From Parapedobacter sp964613725 (GTDB lineage: Bacteria; Bacteroidota; Bacteroidia; Sphingobacteriales; Sphingobacteriaceae), in the NCBI GenBank assembly GCA_964613725.1, contig CAZTJY010000026.1, forward strand, positions 1 through 33,183: 33,183 nucleotides of DNA, read 5' to 3'. Both the position numbers and the translations under genes were made by a program. Below the pieces are notes generated by a model that was given only the letters and a program-made list of their open reading frames with translations, was not told the origin of the DNA and searched no databases. Below, piece by piece: positions 1 to 7,490 of this stretch. The number at the start of each line of letters is the position of its first letter. Positions within the stretch are counted from its first letter, which is position 1.

Positions 1-489
1 CTTTTTTATACCTATGCGCATGACGTCAGCGGCTCATATGTGTACAAGCCGACCGATCCGGTGATGACGCTATTTGATGAAGGGGACAACCGTAAAGACT
101 TCAGCATAGCCACCGTAAGCGCCCTCAATGTTATCAATAAATACCCGAGTGGGCAAACGGGAACGGACCCCTTCCCGGTCATCCGCCTGGCGGAAATGTA
201 CCTGATCGCTGCCGAGGCGAAAGGACTGGATGGTCTTCCGCGCCTGAACCAGCTTCGGGAAGCGCGGAACCTTCCGGCGATCAATCCCACCACCGAGACG
301 GCCTACCAAGAGGCGGTGGCTCTCGAACGCCGCCGGGAACTGCTTGCCGAAGGATTCCGTTGGTATGACTTGGTGCGGACGGGCAAGGCGGTGGAGGAGC
401 TCGAAATCGAGCCTTACCGGACCTTATTCCCCATACCGGATTACGAGCGTGAAGTAAACTCTAATCTCACTCAAAACGATGGCTATTAA
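1..489 (+). CDS. RagB/SusD family nutrient-uptake outer membrane protein, C-terminal part
   Basis: The reading frame is open from base 1, so the 5' part lies outside the window. About 162 residues remain. They carry the usual SusD C-terminal signature: RLAEMYLIAAEA (the helix facing the ligand site), then LERRRELLAEGFRWYDLVR, and an ending FPIPDYEREVNSNLTQNDGY, which matches the normal SusD terminus. SusD proteins are surface lipoproteins that form a lid on a SusC TonB-dependent transporter and bind the incoming glycan. The next gene starts about 20 bases downstream on the same strand, so the two are probably one operon, the end of a PUL whose SusC lies off the left edge. A GTG at 40 is an internal codon, not the start. 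The family is secure; the substrate cannot be inferred from this fragment. Confidence 0.92.
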   Translation, partial: LFYTYAHDVSGSYVYKPTDPVMTLFDEGDNRKDFSIATVSALNVINKYPSGQTGTDPFPVIRLAEMYLIAAEAKGLDGLPRLNQLREARNLPAINPTTETAYQEAVALERRRELLAEGFRWYDLVRTGKAVEELEIEPYRTLFPIPDYEREVNSNLTQNDGY

Positions 490-508
490 TTAATTAACCG
501 TGCAAGAT

Positions 509-1414
509 ATGAAAAAAAGTAATCAATGGTTTCTTGTCGCTGCCCTTTCGGCCATCCTCTTTGCCGGATGTGAGAAAACCGAGCAGAAACCCATACAGAT
601 TTTAGACCATACACGCAGTGAACTGACCGTTCGCCTACAGGAAAATAGTGAGTTGGTCCACCGCGTTTACCGCGATACGACAATCGAACTGTCGACCGGT
701 GTCACCGAAACTCATGTGCATTTGATGGATGTAAATGGGCACAGCCTGCGAATCTTCATCCTGGAGGCCGACTTGAACCAGCCGGCGGTTAAGCTGCACC
801 CGCTTACGCCTTTCGGCGAGGAAGCGTATGCACGGCAGACCGTCCCGGAAATGGTCAGCTATGCAGCATCGGAGGGTCGGGTGCTTTTCGCAAGCAATGC
901 CGACTTTTTCAACGGCACCACCGGCGAACCGCGTGGTATCGTCTACAAATCGGGCGTGCCCATCCGGACGACCATACAGGCTGGCTGGACATTTTTTGGC
1001 GTTAGTAAATCCGGTGGGTTAATGATCGGCAACGATGCGGACTACGAACGGGAGAAAGCCAACATCTACCATGCGCTGGGTGGCAACCAGACGCTGGTAA
1101 AGGCGGGAGAGCCCGTTATTCATACCGATAACACCATCGAACCCCGCACCGCGGTGGGATATACCGCCGATAACCACGTGTATTTTATGGTAGTGGATGG
1201 CCGCAAATACGACTACTCCTACGGCATCAGCTTCACCGACCTTGGGCAATTGATGCATGCCTTGGGCGTGACGGAGTCCATCAACCTTGATGGGGGTGGC
1301 TCATCCACGTTCCTTGTCAACGACCCGGCGGAATCGACCTACAAAGTGCGCAACCGCACTTCGGATGGGACGCCGCGCGCGGTCGCCAACGGATGGTCGA
1401 TTATCGCGGAATAA
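509..1414 (+). CDS. Phosphodiester glycosidase (NAGPA-like) family lipoprotein
   Basis: About 301 residues from the ATG at 509; an in-frame GTG at 500 is a poorer choice because the signal peptide starts MKKSNQWF. A hydrophobic stretch ends in the lipobox LFAGC, so this is probably a lipoprotein. The rest matches the phosphodiester glycosidase family (NAGPA, the 'uncovering enzyme' domain). Visible blocks are SNADFFNGTTGEPRGIV, RTAVGYTADNHVYFMVVDGR and the hallmark NLDGGGSSTF near the C-terminus. Known members cleave sugar-1-phosphodiesters or related alpha-glycosidic bonds. The gene follows a SusD gene and is closed by a strong terminator, so it is the last gene of that PUL. Inferred role: periplasmic or surface trimming of a phosphodiester-linked or otherwise capped glycan. 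The family is fairly certain; the substrate is unknown. Confidence 0.85.
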   Translation: MKKSNQWFLVAALSAILFAGCEKTEQKPIQILDHTRSELTVRLQENSELVHRVYRDTTIELSTGVTETHVHLMDVNGHSLRIFILEADLNQPAVKLHPLTPFGEEAYARQTVPEMVSYAASEGRVLFASNADFFNGTTGEPRGIVYKSGVPIRTTIQAGWTFFGVSKSGGLMIGNDADYEREKANIYHALGGNQTLVKAGEPVIHTDNTIEPRTAVGYTADNHVYFMVVDGRKYDYSYGISFTDLGQLMHALGVTESINLDGGGSSTFLVNDPAESTYKVRNRTSDGTPRAVANGWSIIAE

Positions 1415-1431
1415 GGAAACGACCAAAGGTA

Positions 1432-1478
1432 TGGCCCAACGACAGCGGAGGATTCCGGCTCGTTGGGCCATTTTATTT
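1432..1478 (+). terminator. Rho-independent terminator after the phosphodiester glycosidase gene
   Basis: A perfect 11-bp inverted repeat, TGGCCCAACGA (1432-1442) and TCGTTGGGCCA (1460-1470), has a 17-base loop that can form a small inner hairpin (CGGA/TCCG). It is followed at once by TTTTATTT. It sits 18 bases after the stop codon at 1414. No T-run follows on the minus strand, so it works for plus-strand transcription only. Confidence 0.88.
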
Positions 1479-1578
1479 CACTACGCATCATGGCGCTTCC
1501 CAAACCGTGATCTGGCTGCCCTGGTCGCGTGGTTGAGTACAATTTTTGGCGATTTGAGCAATTGTGAAAAATCGTTGC

Positions 1579-2958
1579 TCACTTGGTCTGTTTTAGCACC
1601 CAATCGGCAATCTCGCCAAGCACCGACGGGTCCATTGTCTGCTCAATGGTTGCGTATTCATCGATCGCCCCTGTTGTACAGGTCTGGAATAGATGGTTCA
1701 TATCGGGGAACTCCTTTATGGTTATGTTGGCGTTCCCTCCTTGCCTGACAGCATGCTCGATAACAGCCAGATTTCCGGGCGCTACCTGCACATCTTTTCC
1801 ACCGTTGAGTGCAAGTACCGGGCATTTCACGCGCTTCAATGCATCCGCCGGATCATACGTTAAAAAAAACCGCATCCAGGGGCTCCTGAATTGAGCAATC
1901 TGCCTTGCTACGAATTCGGCTTCATCCACCCCTTCGGCAATCAGGCTATCGGCGGATAGCACCTTCCTAAGATAGCCTTCCAGCCTCGACTCAAAAGATC
2001 CGTCGTCGCCATACTGGCCGAATAATTCAAAAATATGCTGGTTAATCCGCGATGCACTTTGAATACGTTTCTCATCCATCCCATGAACGCGGCTTATCGA
2101 CTCCATTTGTTTGAGCAGCACCTCGCTACCGGGAACCCCGGGGGCTGCGAGGAGCACGATGAATGCTAGGTCGGTATCGGCAGCCACCATGGGCGCAACC
2201 AATCCGCCCTCGCTGTGGCCGATGAGCCCAATCCGCTTGGGGTCGATTTCCTTCCTGGTGTTCAGATAGGCGATGGCAGCCCGCACGTCGTTGGCGAAAT
2301 CCGCTGATGTGGCACTTCCGTGGTTTCCAGTGGATTGTGCGAAGCCTCGGTCGTCATAGCGGAGGACTGCTATGCCGTTTCGGGTTAGGTGATCGGCCAG
2401 CACCAGGAAGGGCTTGTGCGTCATGATTTCTTCGTCTCGGTTCTGGGGGCCTGAGCCGCTTATCAAAATGGCGATCGGAAATTCTTGCTTGCCGGCAGGC
2501 AAGGTCAGCGTTCCGGCCAGTTCCACCTGCCCCCCTTCGCTGGGAAACCTAACCTCTTCACTGTGGTACGGGTAGGGCGGCTTGGGTTCCTGTGGTCGGG
2601 AGGGTGCCTGCTTTTCGACCGGGGCCCGCGTGAGCCGGAGCGGAATGGAATGTCCAGATTGGGTAAAAATGCCCTCGAAGCTCTGTTGACCATACTTCCC
2701 GCGGTATTGAGCTCGTAGGGCGGCGATTTCAATCGATAGCGTTGCATTTTCAAACGTTGTGGCACTTGCCGGAATACCGAACTCATGCTGTGCCGGGCTA
2801 TCCATTTTAGCCCCATACGTTGAATCTTCAAGGGATACATGGAATACCAACGGGAGTTCCACGCCCTGCACACGAAGTGTGCCGTGCCATTGTCCGGTGA
2901 TGTCCTGCGCTTGCACGAAACAGGGAAACAACACGGAAAAAAGGATTAATAGCTTCAT
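1579..2958 (-). CDS. Secreted alpha/beta hydrolase (esterase/acyl hydrolase type)
   Basis: 459 residues. The N-terminus (MKLLILFSVLFPCFVQAQ) is a Sec signal peptide ending in AQA-like residues, so the protein is probably periplasmic. Residues about 19-110 form a beta-rich N-terminal domain beginning DITGQWHGTL, common in Bacteroidota hydrolases of this type. The alpha/beta-hydrolase core spans about 135-459. The nucleophile is S249 in GHSEGG, the likely acid is D389 in NGGKDVQV and the likely base is H422 in PDMNHLF; SGSGPQNRDE at about 167-176 fits the oxyanion loop. The family includes esterases and acyl-transfer hydrolases; the true substrate is unknown. The gene stands alone, tail to tail with the PUL end at 1414 and divergent from the PNPOx-type gene at 3176. 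Confidence 0.85.
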   Translation of the reverse strand: MKLLILFSVLFPCFVQAQDITGQWHGTLRVQGVELPLVFHVSLEDSTYGAKMDSPAQHEFGIPASATTFENATLSIEIAALRAQYRGKYGQQSFEGIFTQSGHSIPLRLTRAPVEKQAPSRPQEPKPPYPYHSEEVRFPSEGGQVELAGTLTLPAGKQEFPIAILISGSGPQNRDEEIMTHKPFLVLADHLTRNGIAVLRYDDRGFAQSTGNHGSATSADFANDVRAAIAYLNTRKEIDPKRIGLIGHSEGGLVAPMVAADTDLAFIVLLAAPGVPGSEVLLKQMESISRVHGMDEKRIQSASRINQHIFELFGQYGDDGSFESRLEGYLRKVLSADSLIAEGVDEAEFVARQIAQFRSPWMRFFLTYDPADALKRVKCPVLALNGGKDVQVAPGNLAVIEHAVRQGGNANITIKEFPDMNHLFQTCTTGAIDEYATIEQTMDPSVLGEIADWVLKQTK

Positions 2959-2988
2959 TGATTACTGTTTTTTTCCTTAGTTAGTGGC

Positions 2989-3020
2989 TAAATATAGAAA
3001 ATATTACACCCTACCGCCAA
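2989..3020 (-). promoter_or_regulatory. Possible Bacteroidota promoter for the secreted hydrolase
   Basis: On the minus strand TTGG (3017-3020), then 20 bases, then TATATTTA (2989-2996) resembles TTTG-N19-TAnnTTTG with one mismatch in each box. It would start transcription about 25 bases before the ATG at 2958. The match is imperfect, so this is only a candidate. Confidence 0.35.
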
Positions 3021-3175
3021 CGCGGTTATGAAAACGTCCGTAACTCGTTAACCTTACCCCCGCGTGAAGTCTCTTTGGTCACTTTTGTGCGGCTTTGCAA
3101 ATCGTGGATAGCAGTCTGCAAAACAAATCGCTTTCGTTCAGGTTGATATAAATAAACATTTTAAACACACGACTG

Positions 3176-3682
3176 ATGAGCACAGAAAATTTGAAGCGCG
3201 GTGAAGCAATCAAAAAGTTGAAGGATCTCGTCGACAGCATTGACGTTGGCATGGTATGTACTTTTGTAGCCGGTAGTGATTATCCGCACGCGGTACCGAT
3301 GAGCCGGCAGGAGGTTGACGAAGATGGTGCGATATGGTTTCTCTTTTCGTCGGAAAGCGAAACCCACCATCATGTGCAGCAAAACAATAAAGTGAGCCTA
3401 TTGTATTCGGATGTCACCAACTACGAGTTCGTCACCATCAACGGTACCGGAGAGATCTCCCAAGACCAAGCCCGCATCGATAAATATTGGAACAAAATGG
3501 TTGAGGCTTGGTTCGAGCAAGGCCGGCAGGATCCACGTATCCGCGTGCTCAAAATAACACCCTCGGAAGGACACTACTGGGATAAAAAGTCAAATAAACT
3601 GGTCATGTTTATTAAAATAGCAACCAGTGCCATATCCGGCAAGCCAATGGACATCGGGCGGACGGGCGAACTGGAACTTTAA
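3176..3682 (+). CDS. Pyridoxamine 5'-phosphate oxidase-fold flavoprotein (general stress protein 26-like)
   Basis: 168 residues from the ATG at 3176. It has the split-barrel FMN-binding fold of the PNPOx-like 'general stress protein' group. Visible blocks are a strand with PHAVPMSRQEVDEDGAIWFL (about 39-58), SESETHHHVQQNNKVSLLY (about 61-79), the later GTGEIS turn and the YWNKMVEAWFEQGRQDP helix. Known relatives bind FMN or F420 and act as low-specificity reductases or stress proteins; a true PdxH would be longer with a different C-terminus. No signal peptide is seen, so it is cytoplasmic. It appears monocistronic, with a hairpin downstream. The fold is well supported; the reaction is unknown. 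Confidence 0.85.
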   Translation: MSTENLKRGEAIKKLKDLVDSIDVGMVCTFVAGSDYPHAVPMSRQEVDEDGAIWFLFSSESETHHHVQQNNKVSLLYSDVTNYEFVTINGTGEISQDQARIDKYWNKMVEAWFEQGRQDPRIRVLKITPSEGHYWDKKSNKLVMFIKIATSAISGKPMDIGRTGELEL

Positions 3683-3730
3683 TGTAGTCTGAACCCCTAG
3701 TGTCGTGAATTGGCAATGAGATCGATCACG

Positions 3731-3765
3731 GCAACGCCACAACTGGCTTTAGCTGTGGTCGTTGC
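3731..3765. terminator. Hairpin between two convergent genes
   Basis: GCAACGCCACAAC and GCTGTGGTCGTTGC form a long stem with one bulge and a short loop. It lies between the convergent stops of the PNPOx-type gene (3682) and the VOC gene (3779). There is no T-run on either side, so it may be a shared, possibly Rho-assisted, terminator or an mRNA end-stabilising hairpin. Confidence 0.45.
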
Positions 3766-3778
3766 AAGGTGGCACGGG

Positions 3779-4225
3779 TTAGCTGAGCTGTTCGGCAAGG
3801 CCGATGAGGAGCCCTTCCACACCGCGGATATAACATAAACGGTATGCATGTTCGTATTGGACCACTTCGCCGACAAGTTCTGCGCCATGATTGCAGAGCC
3901 GATTTACCGTTTCATCAAGGTCCTCAACGGTGAACATTATACGTAGGTACCCCAAAGCATTGACGGGAGCTGTACGATGGTCGGTGACGACGACCGGCCT
4001 CACAAATTGAGAAAGTTCGAGCCTACTGTGCCCGTCGGGCGTGACCATCATGGCAATTTCCACCTGCTGATCGCCTAGCCCGGTAACACGGCCGGCCCAA
4101 TCACCAGCGATAGATGCTCGCCCTTCGAGCGTAAGTCCAAGTTCCGAAAAAAATGCAATCGCGTTATCGAGCGATTCGACGACAATGCCCACATTGTCCA
4201 TCCGTTGAAGGTCGCTTTTTTGCAT
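3779..4225 (-). CDS. VOC (glyoxalase/bleomycin-resistance/dioxygenase) family protein
   Basis: 148 residues from the ATG at 4225, preceded by an AAAGGAA ribosome-binding site. Two beta-alpha-beta-beta-beta modules are visible. The first begins RMDNVGIVVESLDNAIAFF (about 8-26). The second begins YLRIMFTVEDLDETVNRL (about 93-110) and ends YIRGVEGLLIGLAEQL. Proteins of this superfamily bind a metal between the two modules and act on small molecules, in detoxification or isomerisation; nothing here fixes the substrate. It follows the hydrolase gene (stop 4272) by 46 bases on the same strand, so the two may be co-transcribed. A broken paralogue lies at 8974-9137. Confidence 0.88.
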   Translation of the reverse strand: MQKSDLQRMDNVGIVVESLDNAIAFFSELGLTLEGRASIAGDWAGRVTGLGDQQVEIAMMVTPDGHSRLELSQFVRPVVVTDHRTAPVNALGYLRIMFTVEDLDETVNRLCNHGAELVGEVVQYEHAYRLCYIRGVEGLLIGLAEQLS

Positions 4226-4271
4226 CGTTATTCCTTTTACTTATTAGTTTCGCCATCGCCTCCCCTCCTCC

Positions 4272-5111
4272 CTATTCCTTGAAAAAATTAGCCAATATGG
4301 TGGTGATTTTGTCGGAATCGGGAATGTGCGATTCGTTTGCGACCGTCGTTCGCAGCGCGTGCGGCAACAGCGCGGAAATACTTTTTGCTGCCTTATCGAA
4401 GAACGCTAGATCAAGCCCCTCCATGCCTGCTGAATGACCGACGCTGCGGCCAGTGAGGATAAGGACCGGCCGCGTGATTCGGGAAATCTCTTTAGGTGGA
4501 CGTCCGTCGCCCAAACATGCCGCATCATACGCTAATGTATGGGCCAGACGGGTCAGCGGCCACCAAAAATCAGATTCTTTTGCTGCGGCTATACTATCGT
4601 CGCCCGAACCTGCGAAACGCATGAATAGCTCTACGGCTTCAGCAAGTTGGTGGTTTTGTAACAAGCGGTGCAGCGCTGACGTGTAATTCCGCCAGGATTG
4701 CGCCAGGTTGTCGTCGGTGATATAAGGGACTTCATACACCGCCAATTTGGCTATCGGCAACCCGTACGACGCTGCAATGAGGGCCAAGGCACCTCCAGAC
4801 GATATGCCGAAAACGCCTACACCCTCGCCAGCCACGCCCATGAGCGCCTGAATATCTTCGACCTCACGCTGCACAGCATAAGGGAGGGTATTGCCACTTG
4901 CACCCCGGCCCCGGCGCGCGTAGTTATACACGGTGAAATCATTCGATAGCGCTTTCGCCAATGGAAGATTTTCGCTGCCATCATCCAGCCCACCGCCGAC
5001 TAACAAGAGGGGGCGTCCGCCGCCGGATTTTTGGTAGGAAATCAACGTCCCGTCTTTGGATCTGACAAGTGCATGGGTTTCCTCTGCGACATGACGCTTT
5101 TCGTTTTTCAT
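4272..5111 (-). CDS. Alpha/beta hydrolase
   Basis: 279 residues from the ATG at 5111, which has GACGGAG just upstream; an in-frame TTG at 5120 is less likely. No signal peptide is seen, so it is cytoplasmic. The alpha/beta-hydrolase features are SYQKSGGGRPLLLVGGG (first strands and oxyanion loop), NYARRGRGAS, the nucleophile elbow GISSGG with S104, and H262 in ANESHIPDS as the likely base. The cap region contains FWWPLTRLAHTL. Similar proteins are small-molecule esterases or lactonases; the substrate is unknown. It is the first gene of a likely two-gene unit with the VOC gene downstream. Confidence 0.85.
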   Translation of the reverse strand: MKNEKRHVAEETHALVRSKDGTLISYQKSGGGRPLLLVGGGLDDGSENLPLAKALSNDFTVYNYARRGRGASGNTLPYAVQREVEDIQALMGVAGEGVGVFGISSGGALALIAASYGLPIAKLAVYEVPYITDDNLAQSWRNYTSALHRLLQNHQLAEAVELFMRFAGSGDDSIAAAKESDFWWPLTRLAHTLAYDAACLGDGRPPKEISRITRPVLILTGRSVGHSAGMEGLDLAFFDKAAKSISALLPHALRTTVANESHIPDSDKITTILANFFKE

Positions 5112-5485
5112 CTCCGTCAAGAATAATAACCGTGTAAACTGTACCGCGTTCAGGAAACGTTGGTGTATTTCAATGACACGTACTACTTTACTATTTACGA
5201 AAATAGAATGATAAGCCGAAAGTCACAAAGGCCTGACGCGCCAAATTGAGGGGGCGTTTGCGCCATCATTCCAAGCCGCGTTGTCCCTTACCTTGAGCAA
5301 CTATTTAAAAATACCGCCCGATCATATGCCTTATACCATATATGAGCCTTCTGCAACGGCAATCCAGGCGGCTGCCCTCATTTTGTTGGACCGAACCGTA
5401 GCGGAATCATGACAGTTGGAAGGGCGAACATAAACGCCTAGAATTCAGCTTATGGGACCGACCTGACGATCGTAAATTACGTCTT
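5112..5485. other. 374-base gap holding a decayed hydrolase fragment
   Basis: No intact gene is visible. A plus-strand frame open from about 5212 ends at a TGA at 5409-5411; its second half matches the N-terminus of the lysophospholipase gene at 7491 (see the pseudogene entry). The first half (about 5212-5320) is not recognised. The segment next to 5111 must hold the promoter of the minus-strand hydrolase, but I see no clear match to the Bacteroidota consensus. Confidence 0.5.
5323..5412 (+). pseudogene. 5' fragment of an alpha/beta hydrolase (lysophospholipase) gene
   Basis: The plus frame reads HMPYTIYEPSATAIQAAALI and then falls out of frame into a stop. The intact gene at 7491 has HIHYTIYQPAGTAIKAAVLI at residues 8-27. 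About 70 bases align without a gap and most bases agree. Just after LIL the fragment appears to have lost two bases compared with the intact gene, then matches weakly for about 20 more bases (GAACCGTAGCGGA versus GAACATAGCGGA). No nucleophile elbow or later part is present. I read it as the remnant of a second copy. It is a different hydrolase from the one at 4272. Confidence 0.6.
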
Positions 5486-6127
5486 TCAACGCGCTAAAAA
5501 TGTTCCAAATCGCTCGAAGTGACAGGTATAGCCATTGGGATTTTTAACCAGGTAATCTTGATGATAGTCTTCAGCAGGCCAGAATTTGGTGTACTGCTCC
5601 AACGTTGTAACGACCTTTCCATCCCACCGGTTCGATTGATTTACAAGGGCTATCATCGCTTCGGCCGTTCGCTTTTCTTCTTCATTTTGGTAGAAAATGG
5701 CTGAGCGGTAACTCGATCCGATATCATTACCTTGTTGATTAACCGTAGTAGGATTGTGAATGCGGAAAAAATAATCCAAGATTTCCTCAAAGCTGGTTTG
5801 GGTAGTGTCGAAGGTGATCTCGATACCTTCGGCGTGGCCGGGATGATTCTCGTAGGTAGGATTTTCATTTTCTCCTCCGATATAGCCTACTTCGGTATCT
5901 AAAATGCCTTTCCGGTATCTGAATAAATCTTCCATCCCCCAGAAACACCCGCCCGCGATATATACTTTTTTACTATTTGCCATATGTTTTTTGTTTTGTT
6001 GTTTGTCTGGCATATTCTCTTTTTTGGATGGTGCTGGGTGTTGTGTGCCCTTTATCAACCTGCTGGCCATAAATGAGAAAGACAGGGCCAACAAAAAAAC
6101 GGCGCCAATGATTACTTTGGTATTCAT
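5486..6127 (-). CDS. msrA: Peptide-methionine (S)-S-oxide reductase, membrane-anchored or exported
   Basis: 213 residues. Residues 4-22 form a hydrophobic segment (signal anchor or signal peptide), then a polar linker rich in K and Q, so the catalytic domain (about 52-213) is probably outside the cytoplasm. The catalytic motif GGCFWGME puts the attacking cysteine at C61. Other family blocks are GYIGG, HPGHAEGIEITFD, FFRIHNPTTVNQQGND and the C-terminal AEDYHQDYLVKNPNGYTCHFERF. The enzyme reduces methionine-S-sulfoxide in oxidised proteins. It appears to be a single-gene unit with its own promoter upstream. Confidence 0.95.
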   Translation of the reverse strand: MNTKVIIGAVFLLALSFSFMASRLIKGTQHPAPSKKENMPDKQQNKKHMANSKKVYIAGGCFWGMEDLFRYRKGILDTEVGYIGGENENPTYENHPGHAEGIEITFDTTQTSFEEILDYFFRIHNPTTVNQQGNDIGSSYRSAIFYQNEEEKRTAEAMIALVNQSNRWDGKVVTTLEQYTKFWPAEDYHQDYLVKNPNGYTCHFERFGTFLAR

Positions 6128-6176
6128 ATATTTGTTTTATCTGTTGGAAACCGAAAGCCTTTGCCAATCATATATT

Positions 6177-6208
6177 CAAACTTAGGTAAAGTTGCACCGA
6201 AATACAAG
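6177..6208 (-). promoter_or_regulatory. Probable promoter of msrA
   Basis: On the minus strand CTTG (6205-6208), 20 bases, then TAAGTTTG (6177-6184), a full match to the Bacteroidota -7 box TAnnTTTG. Transcription would start near 6170, giving a leader of about 43 bases before the ATG at 6127. Confidence 0.55.
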
Positions 6209-6248
6209 CGATTGTCTTTTTTTCCCTCAGGATTGTCTCTTTTCGCCT

Positions 6249-6279
6249 GTTGAAATATGCCCCTTAAATGGCAATTTTG
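6249..6279 (+). promoter_or_regulatory. Possible promoter of the dihydrofolate-reductase-like gene
   Basis: GTTG (6249-6252), exactly 19 bases, then CAATTTTG (6272-6279): one mismatch in each box against TTTG-N19-TAnnTTTG. It would give a leader of about 45 bases before the ATG at 6328 and lies back to back with the msrA promoter. Confidence 0.4.
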
Positions 6280-6327
6280 AGCGAATGCATTCGGAATAAT
6301 CAAATTATGCATATAATACGCCATAGC

Positions 6328-6905
6328 ATGAGAAAGTTAATTTTACAGGAATTTGTTTTGTTAGACGGCTTTTGCGCAGACCGGGAGAAAACAACAGGGT
6401 TCTTCGATGGGACTTATTACAATCTGGAAAGTGATGTGGATGAAAATCAAGCCCCCCTTATGGATAGCTTAGACCTCATCTTATCGGTACCAACACGTAT
6501 AAGATGTTTAGCTCGTTCTGGCCGTACGCCACAGGGGAAGACCCTAAACTGACCCAATCGATGAACAGCATCCCGAAGATTGTTTTCTCCAAATCGTTGA
6601 ATAACGTCCAATGGGGTGGCTACGGGAATATTTCGCTGGTTAGGGACGATGCGGTAACTTATATAAATGCACTTAAACAGGAAGCTGGCAAAAACATGGT
6701 CATGTGGGGCAGCCTTTCGTTGGCGCGATCGCTTTTGACTGCGAATTTGGTTGATGAAATACAGCTGATTGTGGTCCCTGTCGTTATCGGGATGGGGCTC
6801 AAATTGTTTTCGGATGACGTGAGATGCATGCCATTTAAGCTTACCGGACACAAGGTGTTTTCGCGGGGCGCCGTTTTGCATAACTATGAGCGAATAGACG
6901 GTTGA
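6328..6905 (+). pseudogene. Dihydrofolate-reductase-like (RibD C-terminal) protein gene, frameshifted
   Basis: The first part reads MRKLILQEFVLLDGFCADRE ... LMDSLDLIL from the ATG at 6328. The second part continues in another frame with YKMFSSFWPYATGEDPK, FSKSLNNVQWGG, MVMWGSLSLARSLL and VDEIQLIVVPVVIGMGLKLF. Together they give the whole Bacteroidota 'dihydrofolate reductase family' protein of about 190 residues. The break is near 6486: TTATCGGTACCAACACG becomes in-frame (LSGTNTYKMF) if one G is restored. These proteins share the RibD/DHFR fold and probably use NAD(P)H; the substrate is unknown. The loss of one G from a G-run could be a sequencing error as well as a real mutation. Apart from this base, the protein shows no decay. 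Confidence 0.75.
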
Positions 6906-6945
6906 GATGGGCAGGGCCATAGACGCAAACGTGGAGATAATTGCT

Positions 6946-6953
6946 TAGCTTTG
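6946..6953 (+). promoter_or_regulatory. Probable -7 box for the nucleoside deaminase gene
   Basis: TAGCTTTG is a full match to TAnnTTTG. No good TTTG lies 19 bases upstream. Transcription would start about 18 bases before the ATG at 6977, which supports that start over the TTG at 6941, which lies upstream of the box. Confidence 0.45.
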
Positions 6954-6976
6954 AGCAGACGACAATCAAAAATGAC

Positions 6977-7465
6977 ATGAGCAAAATTGCAGACGTGAAT
7001 CACCGTTATTTACAACGTTGCGTCGAATTGGCTACAAAAGCGCTGGAGGAGGGCAGTGACCCGTTTGGCTCGTTGCTCTTATCTGCCAAGGGTGAAGTGT
7101 TGTTCGAAGACTATAACCATACGGCAAGCGGCAATAAAATGCTGCATCCAGAATTAGCCATTGCGGAATGGGCGGCAACGAACTTGAGTGAAGAAGAACG
7201 GGCCGTGGCAGTAGTTTATACATCGGGCGAACATTGCGCCATGTGTGCCGCTGCACACGCTTGGGTGGGCTTAGGAAAGATTGTTTTCGCAAGCTCTTCC
7301 GAGCAACTAGGCAGATGGATGGTCGAATTTCAAAGAGCGTCTTCACCAGTAGCCCCGCTACGCATCAAGGACGTGGCGCCTGCCATCGAAACCGTAGGGC
7401 CCTTTCCGGAATTTGCCGACGTACTCCGTGAGCTACACCGGAAGAATAACAAGTTGCGCCTGTAA
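6977..7465 (+). CDS. Nucleoside deaminase (cytidine/guanine deaminase fold)
   Basis: 162 residues from the ATG at 6977. The zinc site of the cytidine-deaminase-like fold is visible: H57-P-E59 (HPELAIAEW) supplies one ligand and the proton-shuttling glutamate, and C87 and C90 in SGEHCAMCAAA are the other two ligands. The GSDPFGSLLL block near residue 30 is also typical. Known relatives deaminate guanine, cytosine or other bases and nucleosides. Histidine replaces proline before the first cysteine (usually PCxxC), as in a subgroup of 'nucleoside deaminase' proteins of unknown substrate. It is not a tRNA-specific TadA by length or motif context. The lysophospholipase gene starts 25 bases downstream, so co-transcription is possible. 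Confidence 0.9.
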   Translation: MSKIADVNHRYLQRCVELATKALEEGSDPFGSLLLSAKGEVLFEDYNHTASGNKMLHPELAIAEWAATNLSEEERAVAVVYTSGEHCAMCAAAHAWVGLGKIVFASSSEQLGRWMVEFQRASSPVAPLRIKDVAPAIETVGPFPEFADVLRELHRKNNKLRL

Positions 7466-7490
7466 GAAAAATAGATAGCACCGACCGCTG

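Noticed and set aside
40..489. GTG at 40 as start of the SusD-like protein
   Set aside because: The frame is open to base 1 and the protein would lack its normal N-terminal part; it is truncated by the window.
1556..1580. GAGCAA/TTGCTC hairpin at the stop codon of the secreted hydrolase
   Set aside because: The stem is short and overlaps the stop codon, with no T-run in the minus direction.
6124..6324. 66-residue minus-strand frame whose TGA overlaps the msrA ATG (ATGA)
   Set aside because: Its sequence matches no family I know, and a full-match promoter box for msrA (6177-6184) lies inside it, so the overlap looks like chance.
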